Source of the DNA: Sphingobium sp. Ant17 | GTDB lineage: Bacteria > Pseudomonadota > Alphaproteobacteria > Sphingomonadales > Sphingomonadaceae | Assembly: GCF_000588875.1 (NCBI RefSeq) | Contig: NZ_JEMV01000025.1 | Coordinates: 1 to 64,000 of the forward strand | Direction: 5' to 3' | Length of the DNA stretch: 64,000 bases | Shown: positions 26,891 through 36,269 of the stretch, piece by piece | Position numbering within the stretch: position 1 is the stretch's first letter | Layout: every line of letters starts with the position of its first letter | Program-made: the position numbers and the translations under genes | Notes under the pieces: model-generated | The model's database searches: none | Told to the model about the DNA's origin: nothing | The model's input: only the letters and a program-made list of their open reading frames with translations

Positions 26891-27895
26891 ATGAAACGCC
26901 AGAAAGCCTCCAGCCTTGCCGACCTTTCCGCGCTTGCTGGCGTTTCCATATCGACGGTTTCCCGTGCTTTGGCCGACAATCCGCTTGTCGCGATCGCGAC
27001 CCGGGACAAGATCAAGCAGCTGGCTCGCGAGCATGATTTCCAGATCAATGTCGCTGCGCGCAATTTCCGGCTCCGGCGGACGGGTGCGGTGGGGGTGATC
27101 CTACCGCTCGGCCATGAGACCGAGCAGCATCTGACTGATCCCTTCTTCATGAGCCTGATCGCGTCGCTGGCCGATGCACTGGCCGATCAGGGCTATGATC
27201 TGCTGCTGTCGCGCATCATTCCATCCAATGACACATGGCTCAAAGCCTTTGTCGAATCGGGCAAGGTCGATGGCGTAATCATCGTTGGGCAATCGGACCA
27301 GATCGATGTGATCGAGAAAGTGTCGGCACAATATGGGCCGCTGATCGTCTGGGGAGCATCGATCCCCGGTTATAGCCAATTGACCGTCGGATCCGACAAT
27401 TTCGAGGGCGGACGGTTGGCCGCGCAACACCTCCTGTCTCAGGGCCGGAAGAAGCTGACTTTCGTTGGCAATCCCGCCGTGCCGGAATTCGAGGCACGCT
27501 TTGCAGGCTTCAACCTCGCGATCGCGCAAAGCGGTGCGCCGCAAGGGTCAGTCCTGCCGTCGCATGTGACACCCGAAGCATCCTATGCGACCGTGCGAGA
27601 TTATCTGAGGGATGAAGCCGTGCCCGATGGCATCGTCGCTGCGTCCGACGTGATTGCCCTGAGCGCGCTGCGGGCGATTGCCGACCATGGGTTGCGCGTG
27701 CCCGATGACGTGGCTGTTGTGGGCTATGACGATGTGTTCATTGCCGAACAAACCACGCCTTCATTGACGACCATCCGGCAGGATGTGGTGCTTGGCGCGC
27801 AGATGATGGTCGACCTGCTGTTCCAGCGCATAGCGGGAGAGGATGCCGCCTCCATCTCTCTGCAGCCGACACTTGTGCTCCGCGCTTCGGCATAA
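26891..27895 (+). CDS. LacI family transcriptional regulator of the GH68/esterase operon
   Basis: A 334-aa protein. An N-terminal LacI helix-turn-helix (LADLSALAGVSISTVSRALAD, about residues 8-28) and hinge are followed by a periplasmic-binding-protein-like effector domain (GVIIVGQSDQ, GSDNFEGGRLAAQHL, VPDDVAVVGYDD). ATG 26891 is chosen over ATG 26885 and an upstream reading because it leaves the usual short tail before the HTH. Two GCAAACGTTTG palindromes begin 45 bp after its stop, in front of the GH68 gene, and are its likely binding sites. It is expected to repress the operon until a sugar inducer (sucrose, fructose or a derivative) binds. Confidence 0.9.
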   Translation: MKRQKASSLADLSALAGVSISTVSRALADNPLVAIATRDKIKQLAREHDFQINVAARNFRLRRTGAVGVILPLGHETEQHLTDPFFMSLIASLADALADQGYDLLLSRIIPSNDTWLKAFVESGKVDGVIIVGQSDQIDVIEKVSAQYGPLIVWGASIPGYSQLTVGSDNFEGGRLAAQHLLSQGRKKLTFVGNPAVPEFEARFAGFNLAIAQSGAPQGSVLPSHVTPEASYATVRDYLRDEAVPDGIVAASDVIALSALRAIADHGLRVPDDVAVVGYDDVFIAEQTTPSLTTIRQDVVLGAQMMVDLLFQRIAGEDAASISLQPTLVLRASA

Positions 27896-27939
27896 ACCAG
27901 CTTTGAAATCAGGCAGGTAGCACCTTAGTATGCAAGTTT

Positions 27940-27953
27940 TGCAAACGTTTGCA
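27940..27953. promoter_or_regulatory. LacI-type operator 1 (perfect palindrome)
   Basis: TGCAAACGTTTGCA is a 14-bp perfect palindrome with the central CG expected of LacI-family operators. Its centre lies 22 bp from that of a second copy, about two helical turns, which would put two repressor dimers on the same DNA face. Confidence 0.8.
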
Positions 27954-27961
27954 TTTGTCGT

Positions 27962-27975
27962 TGCAAACGTTTGTT
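27962..27975. promoter_or_regulatory. LacI-type operator 2
   Basis: TGCAAACGTTTGTT shares the palindromic core CAAACGTTTG with operator 1, centred 22 bp downstream. Together they probably form the cooperative binding site of the regulator encoded at 26891-27895. Confidence 0.75.
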
Positions 27976-28216
27976 TTTTGAAATATCTGTCGACCGACAA
28001 GATAGCTGCGCATAGGGGATGATCGTTGAAGGCTAAGGCAAAGGCTGCGCCATATTTGGCTGGGCGACATGGCCGCCGCGACGATCTTGCCGCTTCCCTC
28101 GTCTTGCGTCCTTTCCCAACGCCTTCTCCGGCCGTTCTTGCCGCCGGGCCGAAGTCGGGCCTCCGCCAAGGACTGCACGCTTTGGCGGGGGTCATAACAC
28201 CAGCGGGCATCGGCGC

Positions 28217-29341
28217 ATGAGTAACGTGCCTTTCACCAGCCCTTGGACCGCGGGCGACGTCCAGCGGATCAATCCAGCTACAGCGCCTTGCGCTCCGATC
28301 ATCCCGACGCAGCGCCGCGTGATCGAGACGCTGGACCTGTGGGATTATTGGCCGGTTCAGGACGTCGATGGCCACCCGGCCGCTATTGCAGGCGGCACGC
28401 TGTTCATCGCGCTGTCGGCACCCATTCTGCCCGATCCGGACGCCAGACATGCCGTGGCGCGGATGCAGATGCTGCATCGCGTTGAGGGTGAGTGGCGCGA
28501 TCTAGGGCCGGTTTTGCCGGACGATTTTTCGCCCGGCAGTCGCGAATGGTCCGGTTCGGCCATCCTTTCGCCCGACGGCGGGACGATCACGCTTTATTAT
28601 ACCGTGGCCGGCGTCCGGGGCGAGGTGGAAACCAGCTTTGCCCAGCGGCTATTTTTTACCTGCGCGGCCTTGACCGTTCAGGATGGCGCCATAGCGCTTT
28701 CGCCCTGGTCGGAGCCTATCGAGTTTCTGGAGCCGGACGATCTCCATTATAGCCGCGACATGGCAGGCGGCGGCGCGGTCGGCACGATCAAGGCATTTCG
28801 CGATCCGGCCTTTTTCCGCGATCCGGCCGACAATCAAGACTATATCCTATTTGCCGGATCAATCGCACGGTCGCGCTCGGCATGGAATGGGGCGGTTGGC
28901 ATTGCGCGCCAGGTCGCTGACCAGGAGTGGGAGGTCTTGCCGCCGCTCGTCGAGGCGGATGGGCTGAACAATGAGCTGGAACGCCCGCACGTCATCATGC
29001 GGGACGGGCGCTATTATCTGTTCTGGTCGACGCAGACCAAGGTGTTCGCGGCCGATGGTCCGGCTGGGCCGACCGGGCTTTACGGGATGGTCGCGGACAG
29101 GCTCTTTGGACCCTGGCGACCGCTCAACGGGTCGGGGCTGGTTTTCGGCAATCCACCGTCCGCGCCATTCCAGGCCTATAGCTGGCTGGTGCTCCCTGAT
29201 CTATGCGTGCAGAGCTTTGCCGACCTGGTCGGGTTGGCGGAGCCGCCGCGCGATGTCGCGCAGGCGCGAGCGCATTTCGGCGGCACCCCTGCCCCTGAAT
29301 TGCGCCTTATCATCAATGGTGAGAAGGCATGGCTAGCATGA
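28217..29341 (+). CDS. GH68 family enzyme (levansucrase/beta-fructosidase-like)
   Basis: A 374-aa five-bladed beta-propeller enzyme. GH68 residues are visible: nucleophile Asp43 in LWDYWPVQD, EWSGSA (about 110), transition-state stabiliser Asp196 in FRDPAFF, and acid/base Glu255 in NNELERPHV. The family cleaves sucrose and transfers fructose to water (hydrolysis) or to fructan chains. No signal peptide is present, as in Zymomonas levansucrase, so it is cytoplasmic or exported by a non-Sec route. It is slightly shorter than the Zymomonas enzyme. The downstream fructokinase gene overlaps its end, which supports a catabolic rather than polymer-forming role. Confidence 0.92.
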   Translation: MSNVPFTSPWTAGDVQRINPATAPCAPIIPTQRRVIETLDLWDYWPVQDVDGHPAAIAGGTLFIALSAPILPDPDARHAVARMQMLHRVEGEWRDLGPVLPDDFSPGSREWSGSAILSPDGGTITLYYTVAGVRGEVETSFAQRLFFTCAALTVQDGAIALSPWSEPIEFLEPDDLHYSRDMAGGGAVGTIKAFRDPAFFRDPADNQDYILFAGSIARSRSAWNGAVGIARQVADQEWEVLPPLVEADGLNNELERPHVIMRDGRYYLFWSTQTKVFAADGPAGPTGLYGMVADRLFGPWRPLNGSGLVFGNPPSAPFQAYSWLVLPDLCVQSFADLVGLAEPPRDVAQARAHFGGTPAPELRLIINGEKAWLA

Positions 29342-30243
29342 TGGCACCGGAAACCATGATCGCGGGCGTCGAACTGGGCGGCACCAAATGTATCGCGACG
29401 CTGGCGCGGGGGAAGGATATCCTGCGGCAGCAGCGCTGGGCCACCGAGGGGCCGGAGACGCTGGACCGGGTTTCGGCGACCTTGGCGGGGTGGCAGGACG
29501 AAGTGCCGTTCGAGGCAATCGGAATCGGCAGCTTTGGCCCGCTATGCCTGGACCCTGGCAACGCGCATTTCGGCCGGATCGAAAATACGCCCAAGCCCGG
29601 CTGGGCGGGGGCGGATGTGCATGGGCATTTCGCGCGGCGCTTCGCCCTGCCCGTCGGCATCGACACCGATGTCGGTGGTGCGGCGCTGGCCGAAGGGCAA
29701 TGGGGCGCGGCGATGGGATGCGCAGTGCATGGCTATGCGACGATCGGGACGGGCGTTGGCCTTGGCCTGGTGGTCGATGGCAAGGCGGTGCATGGCCGCC
29801 TTCATCCCGAAGCAGGGCATATGCGCATTCGGCGGACGCCGGGCGATATGTTCGCTGGTGCCTGCCCTGCCCATGGCGATTGCCTTGAGGGACTGGTGGG
29901 CGGTCCAGCGCTTGCAGCGCGGGCAAACGGCGCGCTGGCGGATATGCCCGATGACGATCCGCTTTGGGATCGGGTGGCGCGCGAATTGGGCGAATGGGTG
30001 GCGATGCTGATCCTGTGCGTGTCGCCCCAACGCCTGGTGATCGGCGGCGGGGTGCTGGATTTCCGTCCGACGCTGCTGGCCAAGATACAGGTGGCGGTCG
30101 CCGCCAATCTGGGCGGCTATCTGGCGGGCCTGGATCTAGCCGCCTTGGAGACGCTGATCGTGCCCCCCGCCCTGGGGCGCGATGCGGGACCATTGGGTGC
30201 AATTGTCGTGGGGCACAATGCGCTGATGGAGAGCCAGGCATGA
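29329..30243 (+). CDS. ROK family fructokinase
   Basis: A 304-aa sugar kinase. It has the ATP-binding start AGVELGGTKCIA, the ROK sugar-binding HPEAGHMRI, and the zinc-site region CPAHGDCLEGLVGGPAL. The latter is characteristic of bacterial fructokinases of the ROK group. It would phosphorylate the fructose released by the GH68 enzyme to fructose 6-phosphate. Possible starts are 29329, 29338 and 29341; 29329 has GGTGAG/GAGAAGG just upstream, while 29338 would overlap the GH68 stop as ATGA. The following esterase gene overlaps its stop (ATGA), so all are one translation-coupled operon. Confidence 0.9.
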   Translation: MASMMAPETMIAGVELGGTKCIATLARGKDILRQQRWATEGPETLDRVSATLAGWQDEVPFEAIGIGSFGPLCLDPGNAHFGRIENTPKPGWAGADVHGHFARRFALPVGIDTDVGGAALAEGQWGAAMGCAVHGYATIGTGVGLGLVVDGKAVHGRLHPEAGHMRIRRTPGDMFAGACPAHGDCLEGLVGGPALAARANGALADMPDDDPLWDRVARELGEWVAMLILCVSPQRLVIGGGVLDFRPTLLAKIQVAVAANLGGYLAGLDLAALETLIVPPALGRDAGPLGAIVVGHNALMESQA

Positions 30244-31991
30244 GCGGATGGCGCTATTCCGGCATAGCCGCGGCGATCGTGGCGCTGAGCGGCTGCACGT
30301 CGTTGACCGATGTCGCGCCGACCGCAGCGGTCGGGGATCGCTGCGCCGCCTTTGCATCGGCCTTGCAAGGCCATTGGCCCGATGCCTCGACGCGCGTGAC
30401 CAGTGCGGTGTTCGTTCCGGAAGGGCCAGCGCCCAAGCCCGATCCGCAGGGCTTTCAATATGACAGCGCGGTTCCGCTGAAAGCGCATTGCGACGTTCAG
30501 GCGGTGATGGCTGAACGTACAGGCGTGGACGGTGAGAGCTATGCGATCAAATTCCATCTGCGCCTGCCGATGGCGTGGAACGGGCGTTTCCTGTTCCAAG
30601 GCGGCGGTGGGACCAATGGCGACATTGGCAATGCGTTGGGCGCGCTGGCTGGTGTTGGCCTCGTCACGCCTGCATTGGCCCAGGGCTATGCGGTCGTCAG
30701 CCAGGATTCCGGGCATGACAATGCTATCAACAGCGATCCAGCCAAGGGCGGTGCGGTGGCGTTCGGCTTCGACCCGGAAGCGCGGCGCAATTATGCCTAT
30801 GCCTCTTTGGGTGCCGTGACAGATGCGGCCAAGGCGGCGATCGCGACCTTTTATGGCCGGGCGCCGCGCTATTCCTATTTTGCGGGCTGTTCCAAGGGTG
30901 GCCAGGAAGGGTTGGCGGTGGCCCATCGCTATCCTGATGCATTCGACGGGATCGTCGCGGCGGCGCCGGGCATGTCGCTGCCGCGCGCGGCGCTGGCGCA
31001 GGCCTGGGACGTGCAGACATTTGGACGCCTGGTGCCCCCCGGCCCCGATGGCGTGCGGCCGTTCGGGCAATTGGCGGGCACATTTTCCACCAGCGAATTG
31101 GGGATCGTTCGGCAGGCTATCCTGAAGGCCTGCGATGCCAAGGATGGCCTGGCCGATGGTCTGGTCGCGCATTATGGCCAGTGCGGCAATGAAGATGTGC
31201 TGCCGGTGCTGCGCGGTTTCGCCTGTACCGGACAGCGAAACGGACAGTGTTTGTCCAATTTGCAGATCGATGCGCTTGTCCGGTCCATGTCCGGTCCGCG
31301 CAAGAGCGATGGGTCACCCCTCTATGTCCGTTTCCCTTGGGACGGCGGGGTCGGCGAACCGGGCTGGGCGGTATGGAAATTGGGATTGGCCAAGGAGGGC
31401 GTTCCGGCGCTGAGCATCGTCGTCGGCGGATCAGCCCTGTCCGCCATCTTCCAGACACCGCCCAAGCTGGTTGCCGCCGATCCGCAGGGGATGATGCAGT
31501 GGCAGATGGCCTATGATTTCGATCGGGACGCCGACGCCATCTATCGCGCGCAGGCTCCCTTCCCGGCTTCGGGCTGGGACATGATGTCGGCGCGATCGCC
31601 CGATATCGATGGGTTCCGGGCCGCTGGCGGCAAGCTGATCGTGCCGCATGGCGCGGCCGATCCGGTCTTCTCGCTGGACGACACGCTGCAATGGTATCGG
31701 GAGGTCGACGCCCGTTATGCGGGCAAAGGCGCGGACACCGTGCGCGTCTTCCCTGTGCCCGGCATGAACCATTGCGAGGGTGGGCCATCGACCGATCGCT
31801 ATGACGCCTTTGCCGCGATGGTCGATTGGGTCGAGCAGGGCCGTGCGCCCGAACAGTTGAATGCCGTGGCCGCTGCGGCCAGTCCATGGCCGGGCCGTAC
31901 CCGTCCGATCTGCCGATACCCCGCCTATGCCCGGTACAAGGGCCAGGGCGATGTCGAGAAAAAGGAAAGCTTCGAATGCGTAAGAGGATGA
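30240..31991 (+). CDS. Tannase/feruloyl esterase family lipoprotein
   Basis: A 583-aa protein. The N-terminus has a lipobox (VALSGC, Cys about residue 19), so it is probably anchored to a membrane facing the periplasm or cell surface. The alpha/beta-hydrolase core shows WNGRFLFQGGGGTNG, SQDSGHD, the nucleophile elbow GCSKGGQEG and, near the end, PGMNHCEGGP; the Cys before the Ser and the Cys after the His form the CS-D-HC disulfide signature of this family. These esterases release hydroxycinnamic or gallic acids from sugar esters and plant walls. The ATG overlaps the fructokinase stop (ATGA). Next to sucrose-type genes this suggests removal of acyl groups from acylated sucrose. Confidence 0.9.
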   Translation: MSGWRYSGIAAAIVALSGCTSLTDVAPTAAVGDRCAAFASALQGHWPDASTRVTSAVFVPEGPAPKPDPQGFQYDSAVPLKAHCDVQAVMAERTGVDGESYAIKFHLRLPMAWNGRFLFQGGGGTNGDIGNALGALAGVGLVTPALAQGYAVVSQDSGHDNAINSDPAKGGAVAFGFDPEARRNYAYASLGAVTDAAKAAIATFYGRAPRYSYFAGCSKGGQEGLAVAHRYPDAFDGIVAAAPGMSLPRAALAQAWDVQTFGRLVPPGPDGVRPFGQLAGTFSTSELGIVRQAILKACDAKDGLADGLVAHYGQCGNEDVLPVLRGFACTGQRNGQCLSNLQIDALVRSMSGPRKSDGSPLYVRFPWDGGVGEPGWAVWKLGLAKEGVPALSIVVGGSALSAIFQTPPKLVAADPQGMMQWQMAYDFDRDADAIYRAQAPFPASGWDMMSARSPDIDGFRAAGGKLIVPHGAADPVFSLDDTLQWYREVDARYAGKGADTVRVFPVPGMNHCEGGPSTDRYDAFAAMVDWVEQGRAPEQLNAVAAAASPWPGRTRPICRYPAYARYKGQGDVEKKESFECVRG

Positions 31992-33226
31992 TAGGCCGGC
32001 TTGCCCTTGGGGTCATCGCGATGCAGGCGGCGTTGCTGCCGATGCAGGCGGTGGCGGCGGACGATGGCCGGTGGGTGGCAAGCTGGGCGTCCAGCCCTTC
32101 CCTGCCCGTGGCCAAGCTGCCGTTCGATTTCTGGGAGCCTGCGCCGGAGGTGCAGGGGACCATCCGCTATCATCTGCGCCTGAGCGCGGGCGGAACCAAG
32201 GTTCAGGTGCGCCTGTCAGGCGACACCCAGCCGACCGACGTCGCGATCGGCAGTGCGACCATTGCCCTGGCCGACGCGCAGGGTCGGATCGATGCGGCCA
32301 GCATCCAGCCTTTGACCTTTTCGGGGGCGCGATCGGTACGGTTGCCCGCAGGGGCGCCCCTCTTGTCCGACCCGCTGCCCTTGCAGGTGAAGCCGGGCGC
32401 AGTCGCGGTCGTCAGCGTCTATCTGCCCGCCAAGGTCACAATGCCGCAGGCCGACCCTAATCACAGCGCCGAGTGGGCGGTCGGTGACGACCAGACCGGG
32501 GTGGCGACGCTGCGCAATACCAAGTCGATATCCATGCGTGAAATCGTCACGTCGGTGTTCGTGCAGTCGGATAAGGACGCCCGGACGATCGTCGCCTTTG
32601 GCGATTCCATAACCGATGGCTTTGGGGCCAAAGATCCGCTGCTGCGCGGTTGGCCAGGGCAGTTGGCCAAGATGCTGAACGCGAAGGGGATCGCCAATGT
32701 CGGCATCGCCAATGCGGGCATCGGCGGCAATCGGGTGTTGCGCGAAGAAGTCGGGCCGAGCGGTCTGGCGCGGTTCGACCGCGACGCGCTGGCCGTGCCT
32801 GGCGTTACCGACATCGTGCTACTGGAAGGTATCAACGATCTGGGGCTGAGCGGTCTGGACAATCCGCGCACCGACGGACTCCATGACACGATTACTGCCG
32901 ATGACCTGATCGCTGGCTATCGCCAGATGATCGCGCGGGCGCGGGCGCAGGGCATCCGGGTCCATGGCGCGACGCTGACGCCGTTCCTGGGTTCGACCTT
33001 TCCGGGCTATGCGACGCCTGCCAAGGAAGTGATCCGCCAGGCGATCAACCAGTGGATCCGCACCAGCGGCGAGTTTGACGGCGTGATCGATTTCGACGCC
33101 GCCGTCCGCGATCCCGCCGCGCCCGACCATATCCTCGCCCAATATGATTGTGGCGACAAGCTCCACCCGTCGGACGCGGGCTATGCCGTCATGGCCAAGG
33201 CCGCATGGGACCATTTCAACTTTTAA
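31976..33226 (+). CDS. SGNH/GDSL-family esterase, exported
   Basis: A 416-aa protein. A signal peptide (about residues 1-28, ending VAA/DDG) is followed by an N-terminal beta-sandwich region and an SGNH hydrolase domain. The blocks are FGDSITDG (Ser), GIGGNRVL (Gly), EGINDLG (Asn) and DKLHPSDAGY (Asp and His). The arrangement resembles carbohydrate de-acetylases. The start ATG 31976 lies inside the end of the tannase-like gene and is preceded by GGAAAG. It probably removes acetyl or other small acyl groups from the same substrate as the upstream esterase. Confidence 0.9.
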   Translation: MRKRMIGRLALGVIAMQAALLPMQAVAADDGRWVASWASSPSLPVAKLPFDFWEPAPEVQGTIRYHLRLSAGGTKVQVRLSGDTQPTDVAIGSATIALADAQGRIDAASIQPLTFSGARSVRLPAGAPLLSDPLPLQVKPGAVAVVSVYLPAKVTMPQADPNHSAEWAVGDDQTGVATLRNTKSISMREIVTSVFVQSDKDARTIVAFGDSITDGFGAKDPLLRGWPGQLAKMLNAKGIANVGIANAGIGGNRVLREEVGPSGLARFDRDALAVPGVTDIVLLEGINDLGLSGLDNPRTDGLHDTITADDLIAGYRQMIARARAQGIRVHGATLTPFLGSTFPGYATPAKEVIRQAINQWIRTSGEFDGVIDFDAAVRDPAAPDHILAQYDCGDKLHPSDAGYAVMAKAAWDHFNF

Positions 33227-33299
33227 ATCATAGCATGAAAACAAGGACTTGGATCGAAACAGGGTGACGATCCAAGCCTCCATAAAAAGGGAGAGTATC

Positions 33300-35669
33300 G
33301 TGAAGCATTTCTCATTTCTGTTCGTCGGCGCCAGTGTCGCCGCCTTGTCCTTCCCCGCGCTAGCGCAGGATGTAGCGCCGCCGCAGGCTGAAACGGACAT
33401 GGCCGATAATTATGGCGGCGACATCATCGTCACCGCGCAAAAAACCTCCGAGAAATTGTCCAAGGCACCAGTCGCCATCAGTGTCGTGTCGCAGGACAGT
33501 TTGAACCGGCAGGGCGTGGATTCCGCCGCAGCGCTGACCAGCACGGTGCCGGGCCTGCAATCGAGCCAGAACGGCTTTGCCATTCGCGGCATCGGCAGCA
33601 ACAACAGCTTCAGCGGCTATTCCACGGTCGCGACGCAGATCGATGGCATCTATGATCCGTCCGCCGCCGTGCTGACGCTCGGCCTGTTCGACCTCGGCTC
33701 CGTCGAGGTTCTGCGCGGGCCGCAGGGTACCGTTTATGGGCGCAATGCGACCGCAGGCGTCGTCAACATCAACACCGCCGATCCGGGCAAGGATATGGGC
33801 TTCAATGCCGATATCCAATATGGCCGGTTCAACGAAGTGCGCGCCCGCGCCGCCGTCGACCTGCCGATCAGTGACGCTTTTGCCCTGCGTATTGCCGCCT
33901 ATCGTCAGGTCGATGACGGGTTCGAGGGCAAATATGGCGCCCGGCAGAATTACAACAAGACGGACCAGGCCGGGCTGCGCGTCAACAGCATCCTGCGTCT
34001 GGGCGACAGCCTGACCTGGCGCCTGTCACTCAACTATGGGGAAAATAAGGGCACGATCCCGCTGACCTATATGCGCAGCCGCAACGTCTATCCCGACGCC
34101 AACATCGCGGCGGGCACGTTCGGCCCGATCCAGACCATCTATGATGAAGTCGTCAATCCGGGGCAGGATCTGGTCACCGACAATCAGATGGACCTGAAAT
34201 ATTACGCCGCCCGGTCGCGGCTGACCTGGCAGGCGACCGACGCGCTCTCGCTCACCTATCTGGCGGGCTATTCGGTGCTGAAGAATAATGGCGTGGATTC
34301 CGCGACCGGCGTGTTCACGCAGCAGAATATCAACCGCCGTACCGAAACCCAATCGCATGAGGTGAACGTCAATTATAATGCGGGCCGGTTCGACCTGGTG
34401 CTGGGCGGCTTCCTCTATCAGGACAAGCAGCCATCGGGCACGCGCCTGCTGCATGCCGGCGATACAGCGCCCGCACCGTTCGGCAGCATCCTCAATGCGG
34501 CTGGAATCGCCAAGGTCGCGGGCACGGGCAATAATATCACGACCATCAGCGGCGTCGATGTCGTGACCTCCTATCGCGGTCAGGGGAGCAAGTCGCAGGC
34601 GGTGTTCGGGCAGGGCACCTATGAACTGGCACCGGGTTTGAAGATCCTGGGCGGCGTGCGGTCGACCTGGGAGCAGGTCAACCAGCGCAATATCGAACTG
34701 GTCTGTCCTGGCGACACGATCACGCTGGAGAATATCACGCCAACGACCTGTCCCGGCATTCCCTTCGTCTATGCCCTGACCGACGACACCAACCGGCCGG
34801 AAGCGAAATTTTCCAACGTCAGTTGGAAGGCGGGCGTGAATTACGAGCTGACGCCCGAAACTTTAGCCTATGCCAGCGTCGGCACGGGTTTTCGTGGCGG
34901 TGGCCTAGAAGCCACAGGCAACGCGCCGGAGTTCCGGGAATATCAGCCCGAAACCGTGACCAATTACGAAATCGGCGTGCGCAGCTCGCTGATGGGGGGC
35001 AAGCTCTACCTTGCCGCCACGGCGTTCAACATGGATTATAAGGATCTGCAGGTATCGAGCATCGTGCTCAATCCGCTGACCAATCAGGTGTCGGCGGTGA
35101 CCACCAATGCCGCGACGGCGCGGCTGCGCGGGATCGAACTGGAAGCGATCGTCCGGCCGACGAGCAATGACCGGATCAGCGGGTTCGTTTCCTATCTCGA
35201 CGCGAAGATCCGGTCCTTCCCGACGGCATCGGACAATCTCAATTCGGCCAGCGGCAATTATAACGGCGTCACCGGTGCGTTCGGTAACCTGCCTTTGCCC
35301 ACCAATGTCGTGCGTGACGTGTCGGGCAATGAACTGCCCAATGCGCCCAAGTGGAGCGCGCGGGTCAGCTATGCGCATATCTTCGACCTGGGCGGTGCAG
35401 GCAGCCTGACGCCGAGTGTGGACTTCTATGTCCAGTCGCGGACGTTCAGCGACATCCAAAATTATGCGCAAAGCCGCCGGGCCTCCTATACCAAGACCGA
35501 CCTCAACCTGCGGTATGAAACCGAAGATGGACAATTGTCGATCACCGGCTTCGTCAACAATCTCGAAGATGAGTGCGTGGCCAATAATCTGGTGACGGTG
35601 TGGAGTTCGACCACCGCCAACTATGATCCGCCGCGTACCTATGGCGTGCGCCTGGGCATGCAATTCTAA
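33300..35669 (+). CDS. TonB-dependent outer-membrane receptor of the GH68/esterase operon
   Basis: A 789-aa protein. It starts at GTG 33300, preceded by AAAAAGGGAGAG, with a signal peptide ending ALAQ/DVA. A TonB-box-like DIIVTAQKTSE, a plug domain (AISVVSQDSL, IRGIGSNN, VEVLRGPQGTVYGRNATAG) and a 22-strand barrel ending in Phe (GVRLGMQF) follow. Intact, unlike the other two receptors in the window. It lies 73 bp after the SGNH esterase gene and is followed by a Rho-independent terminator. It likely brings the acylated oligosaccharide or sucrose ester into the periplasm. Confidence 0.95.
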   Translation: MKHFSFLFVGASVAALSFPALAQDVAPPQAETDMADNYGGDIIVTAQKTSEKLSKAPVAISVVSQDSLNRQGVDSAAALTSTVPGLQSSQNGFAIRGIGSNNSFSGYSTVATQIDGIYDPSAAVLTLGLFDLGSVEVLRGPQGTVYGRNATAGVVNINTADPGKDMGFNADIQYGRFNEVRARAAVDLPISDAFALRIAAYRQVDDGFEGKYGARQNYNKTDQAGLRVNSILRLGDSLTWRLSLNYGENKGTIPLTYMRSRNVYPDANIAAGTFGPIQTIYDEVVNPGQDLVTDNQMDLKYYAARSRLTWQATDALSLTYLAGYSVLKNNGVDSATGVFTQQNINRRTETQSHEVNVNYNAGRFDLVLGGFLYQDKQPSGTRLLHAGDTAPAPFGSILNAAGIAKVAGTGNNITTISGVDVVTSYRGQGSKSQAVFGQGTYELAPGLKILGGVRSTWEQVNQRNIELVCPGDTITLENITPTTCPGIPFVYALTDDTNRPEAKFSNVSWKAGVNYELTPETLAYASVGTGFRGGGLEATGNAPEFREYQPETVTNYEIGVRSSLMGGKLYLAATAFNMDYKDLQVSSIVLNPLTNQVSAVTTNAATARLRGIELEAIVRPTSNDRISGFVSYLDAKIRSFPTASDNLNSASGNYNGVTGAFGNLPLPTNVVRDVSGNELPNAPKWSARVSYAHIFDLGGAGSLTPSVDFYVQSRTFSDIQNYAQSRRASYTKTDLNLRYETEDGQLSITGFVNNLEDECVANNLVTVWSSTTANYDPPRTYGVRLGMQF

Positions 35670-35675
35670 GCTAGG

Positions 35676-35707
35676 ATGGGGCGTCCCGTGGGGGACGTCC
35701 CATTTTT
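35676..35707 (+). terminator. Rho-independent terminator after the TonB receptor
   Basis: A GC-rich stem of 11 pairs, one of them G-U (35677-35687 with 35692-35702), has a 4-nt loop and is followed directly by TTTTT. It starts 7 bp after the receptor stop. It should end most transcripts of the GH68 operon and lower expression of the DUF3237 and MFS genes that follow. Confidence 0.85.
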
Positions 35708-35723
35708 CGGAAAGGGTAGCATC

Positions 35724-36257
35724 ATGGCTGACAGGCAATTCCCGAACGACCCGCAGACACGCCGCAGCCTGTTGCTGGCCGCCGGCGGATTCGCCGCCGT
35801 TCCGCTCATGGCTAAAGCGGCATCGCCTACGCCCGTGGCAGAGGACATCCCCAAGGCGGAATTCGTCTATGAGGCGATCGTCACGCTGGGGCCGCCCGAA
35901 GAAATTGGCGAGACGCCGCACGGCAAACGCGTTCGTATTCCTATCACCGGCGGCACGTTCAAGGGGCCACGGATCAGCGGCACCATCTTTCCCGAAGGCA
36001 TGGACTGGCAATTGATCCGCCCGGACGGCATGACCGAATTGGAGGCCGCCTATCTGATGCGGGAGGCCGACGGAACCGTCATCCACATCCGCAACAAGGG
36101 CGTGGCGGGCAAGGGCTATGCGCGGACGAGCGCCGTGTTCGAAGTCCCCAATGGGCCGCATGCTTGGTTGAACGAGGCCGTGTTCGCAGGGACCGTAGGC
36201 CCGGTGCCGGAGATGGATACCCCCGCCGTGCGCATACGCATGTACAAGCTGGTTTAG
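35724..36257 (+). CDS. DUF3237 domain-containing protein with Tat-type signal
   Basis: A 177-aa protein. The N-terminus has twin arginines and a hydrophobic stretch (RRSLLLAAGGFAAVPLMA), indicating Tat export. The rest matches the DUF3237 beta-barrel fold: FVYEAIVTLGPPEEIG, GGTFKGPRISGTIFPEGMDW and GYARTSAVFEVPNG. The function is unknown. The family is often found beside catabolic genes for aromatics or plant compounds. GGGTAG precedes the ATG. The MFS gene follows 12 bp later. Confidence 0.85.
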   Translation: MADRQFPNDPQTRRSLLLAAGGFAAVPLMAKAASPTPVAEDIPKAEFVYEAIVTLGPPEEIGETPHGKRVRIPITGGTFKGPRISGTIFPEGMDWQLIRPDGMTELEAAYLMREADGTVIHIRNKGVAGKGYARTSAVFEVPNGPHAWLNEAVFAGTVGPVPEMDTPAVRIRMYKLV

Positions 36258-36269
36258 GACCGCAGACAA

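Larger units (their letters stand above)
27896..28216 (+). promoter_or_regulatory. Intergenic control region upstream of the GH68 operon
   Basis: 321 bp without a credible gene. The first third is AT-rich and holds the two tandem LacI-type palindromes and a near-palindromic TGTCGACCGACA (27988-27999). The remaining ~210 bp is a long 5' leader with no obvious riboswitch or terminator structure. I see no good Shine-Dalgarno sequence directly before the GH68 ATG. Confidence 0.5.

Noticed and set aside
28026..28220. Small open frame in the leader before the GH68 gene
   Set aside because: No ribosome site or family resemblance; it lies in the regulatory leader and overlaps the GH68 start.
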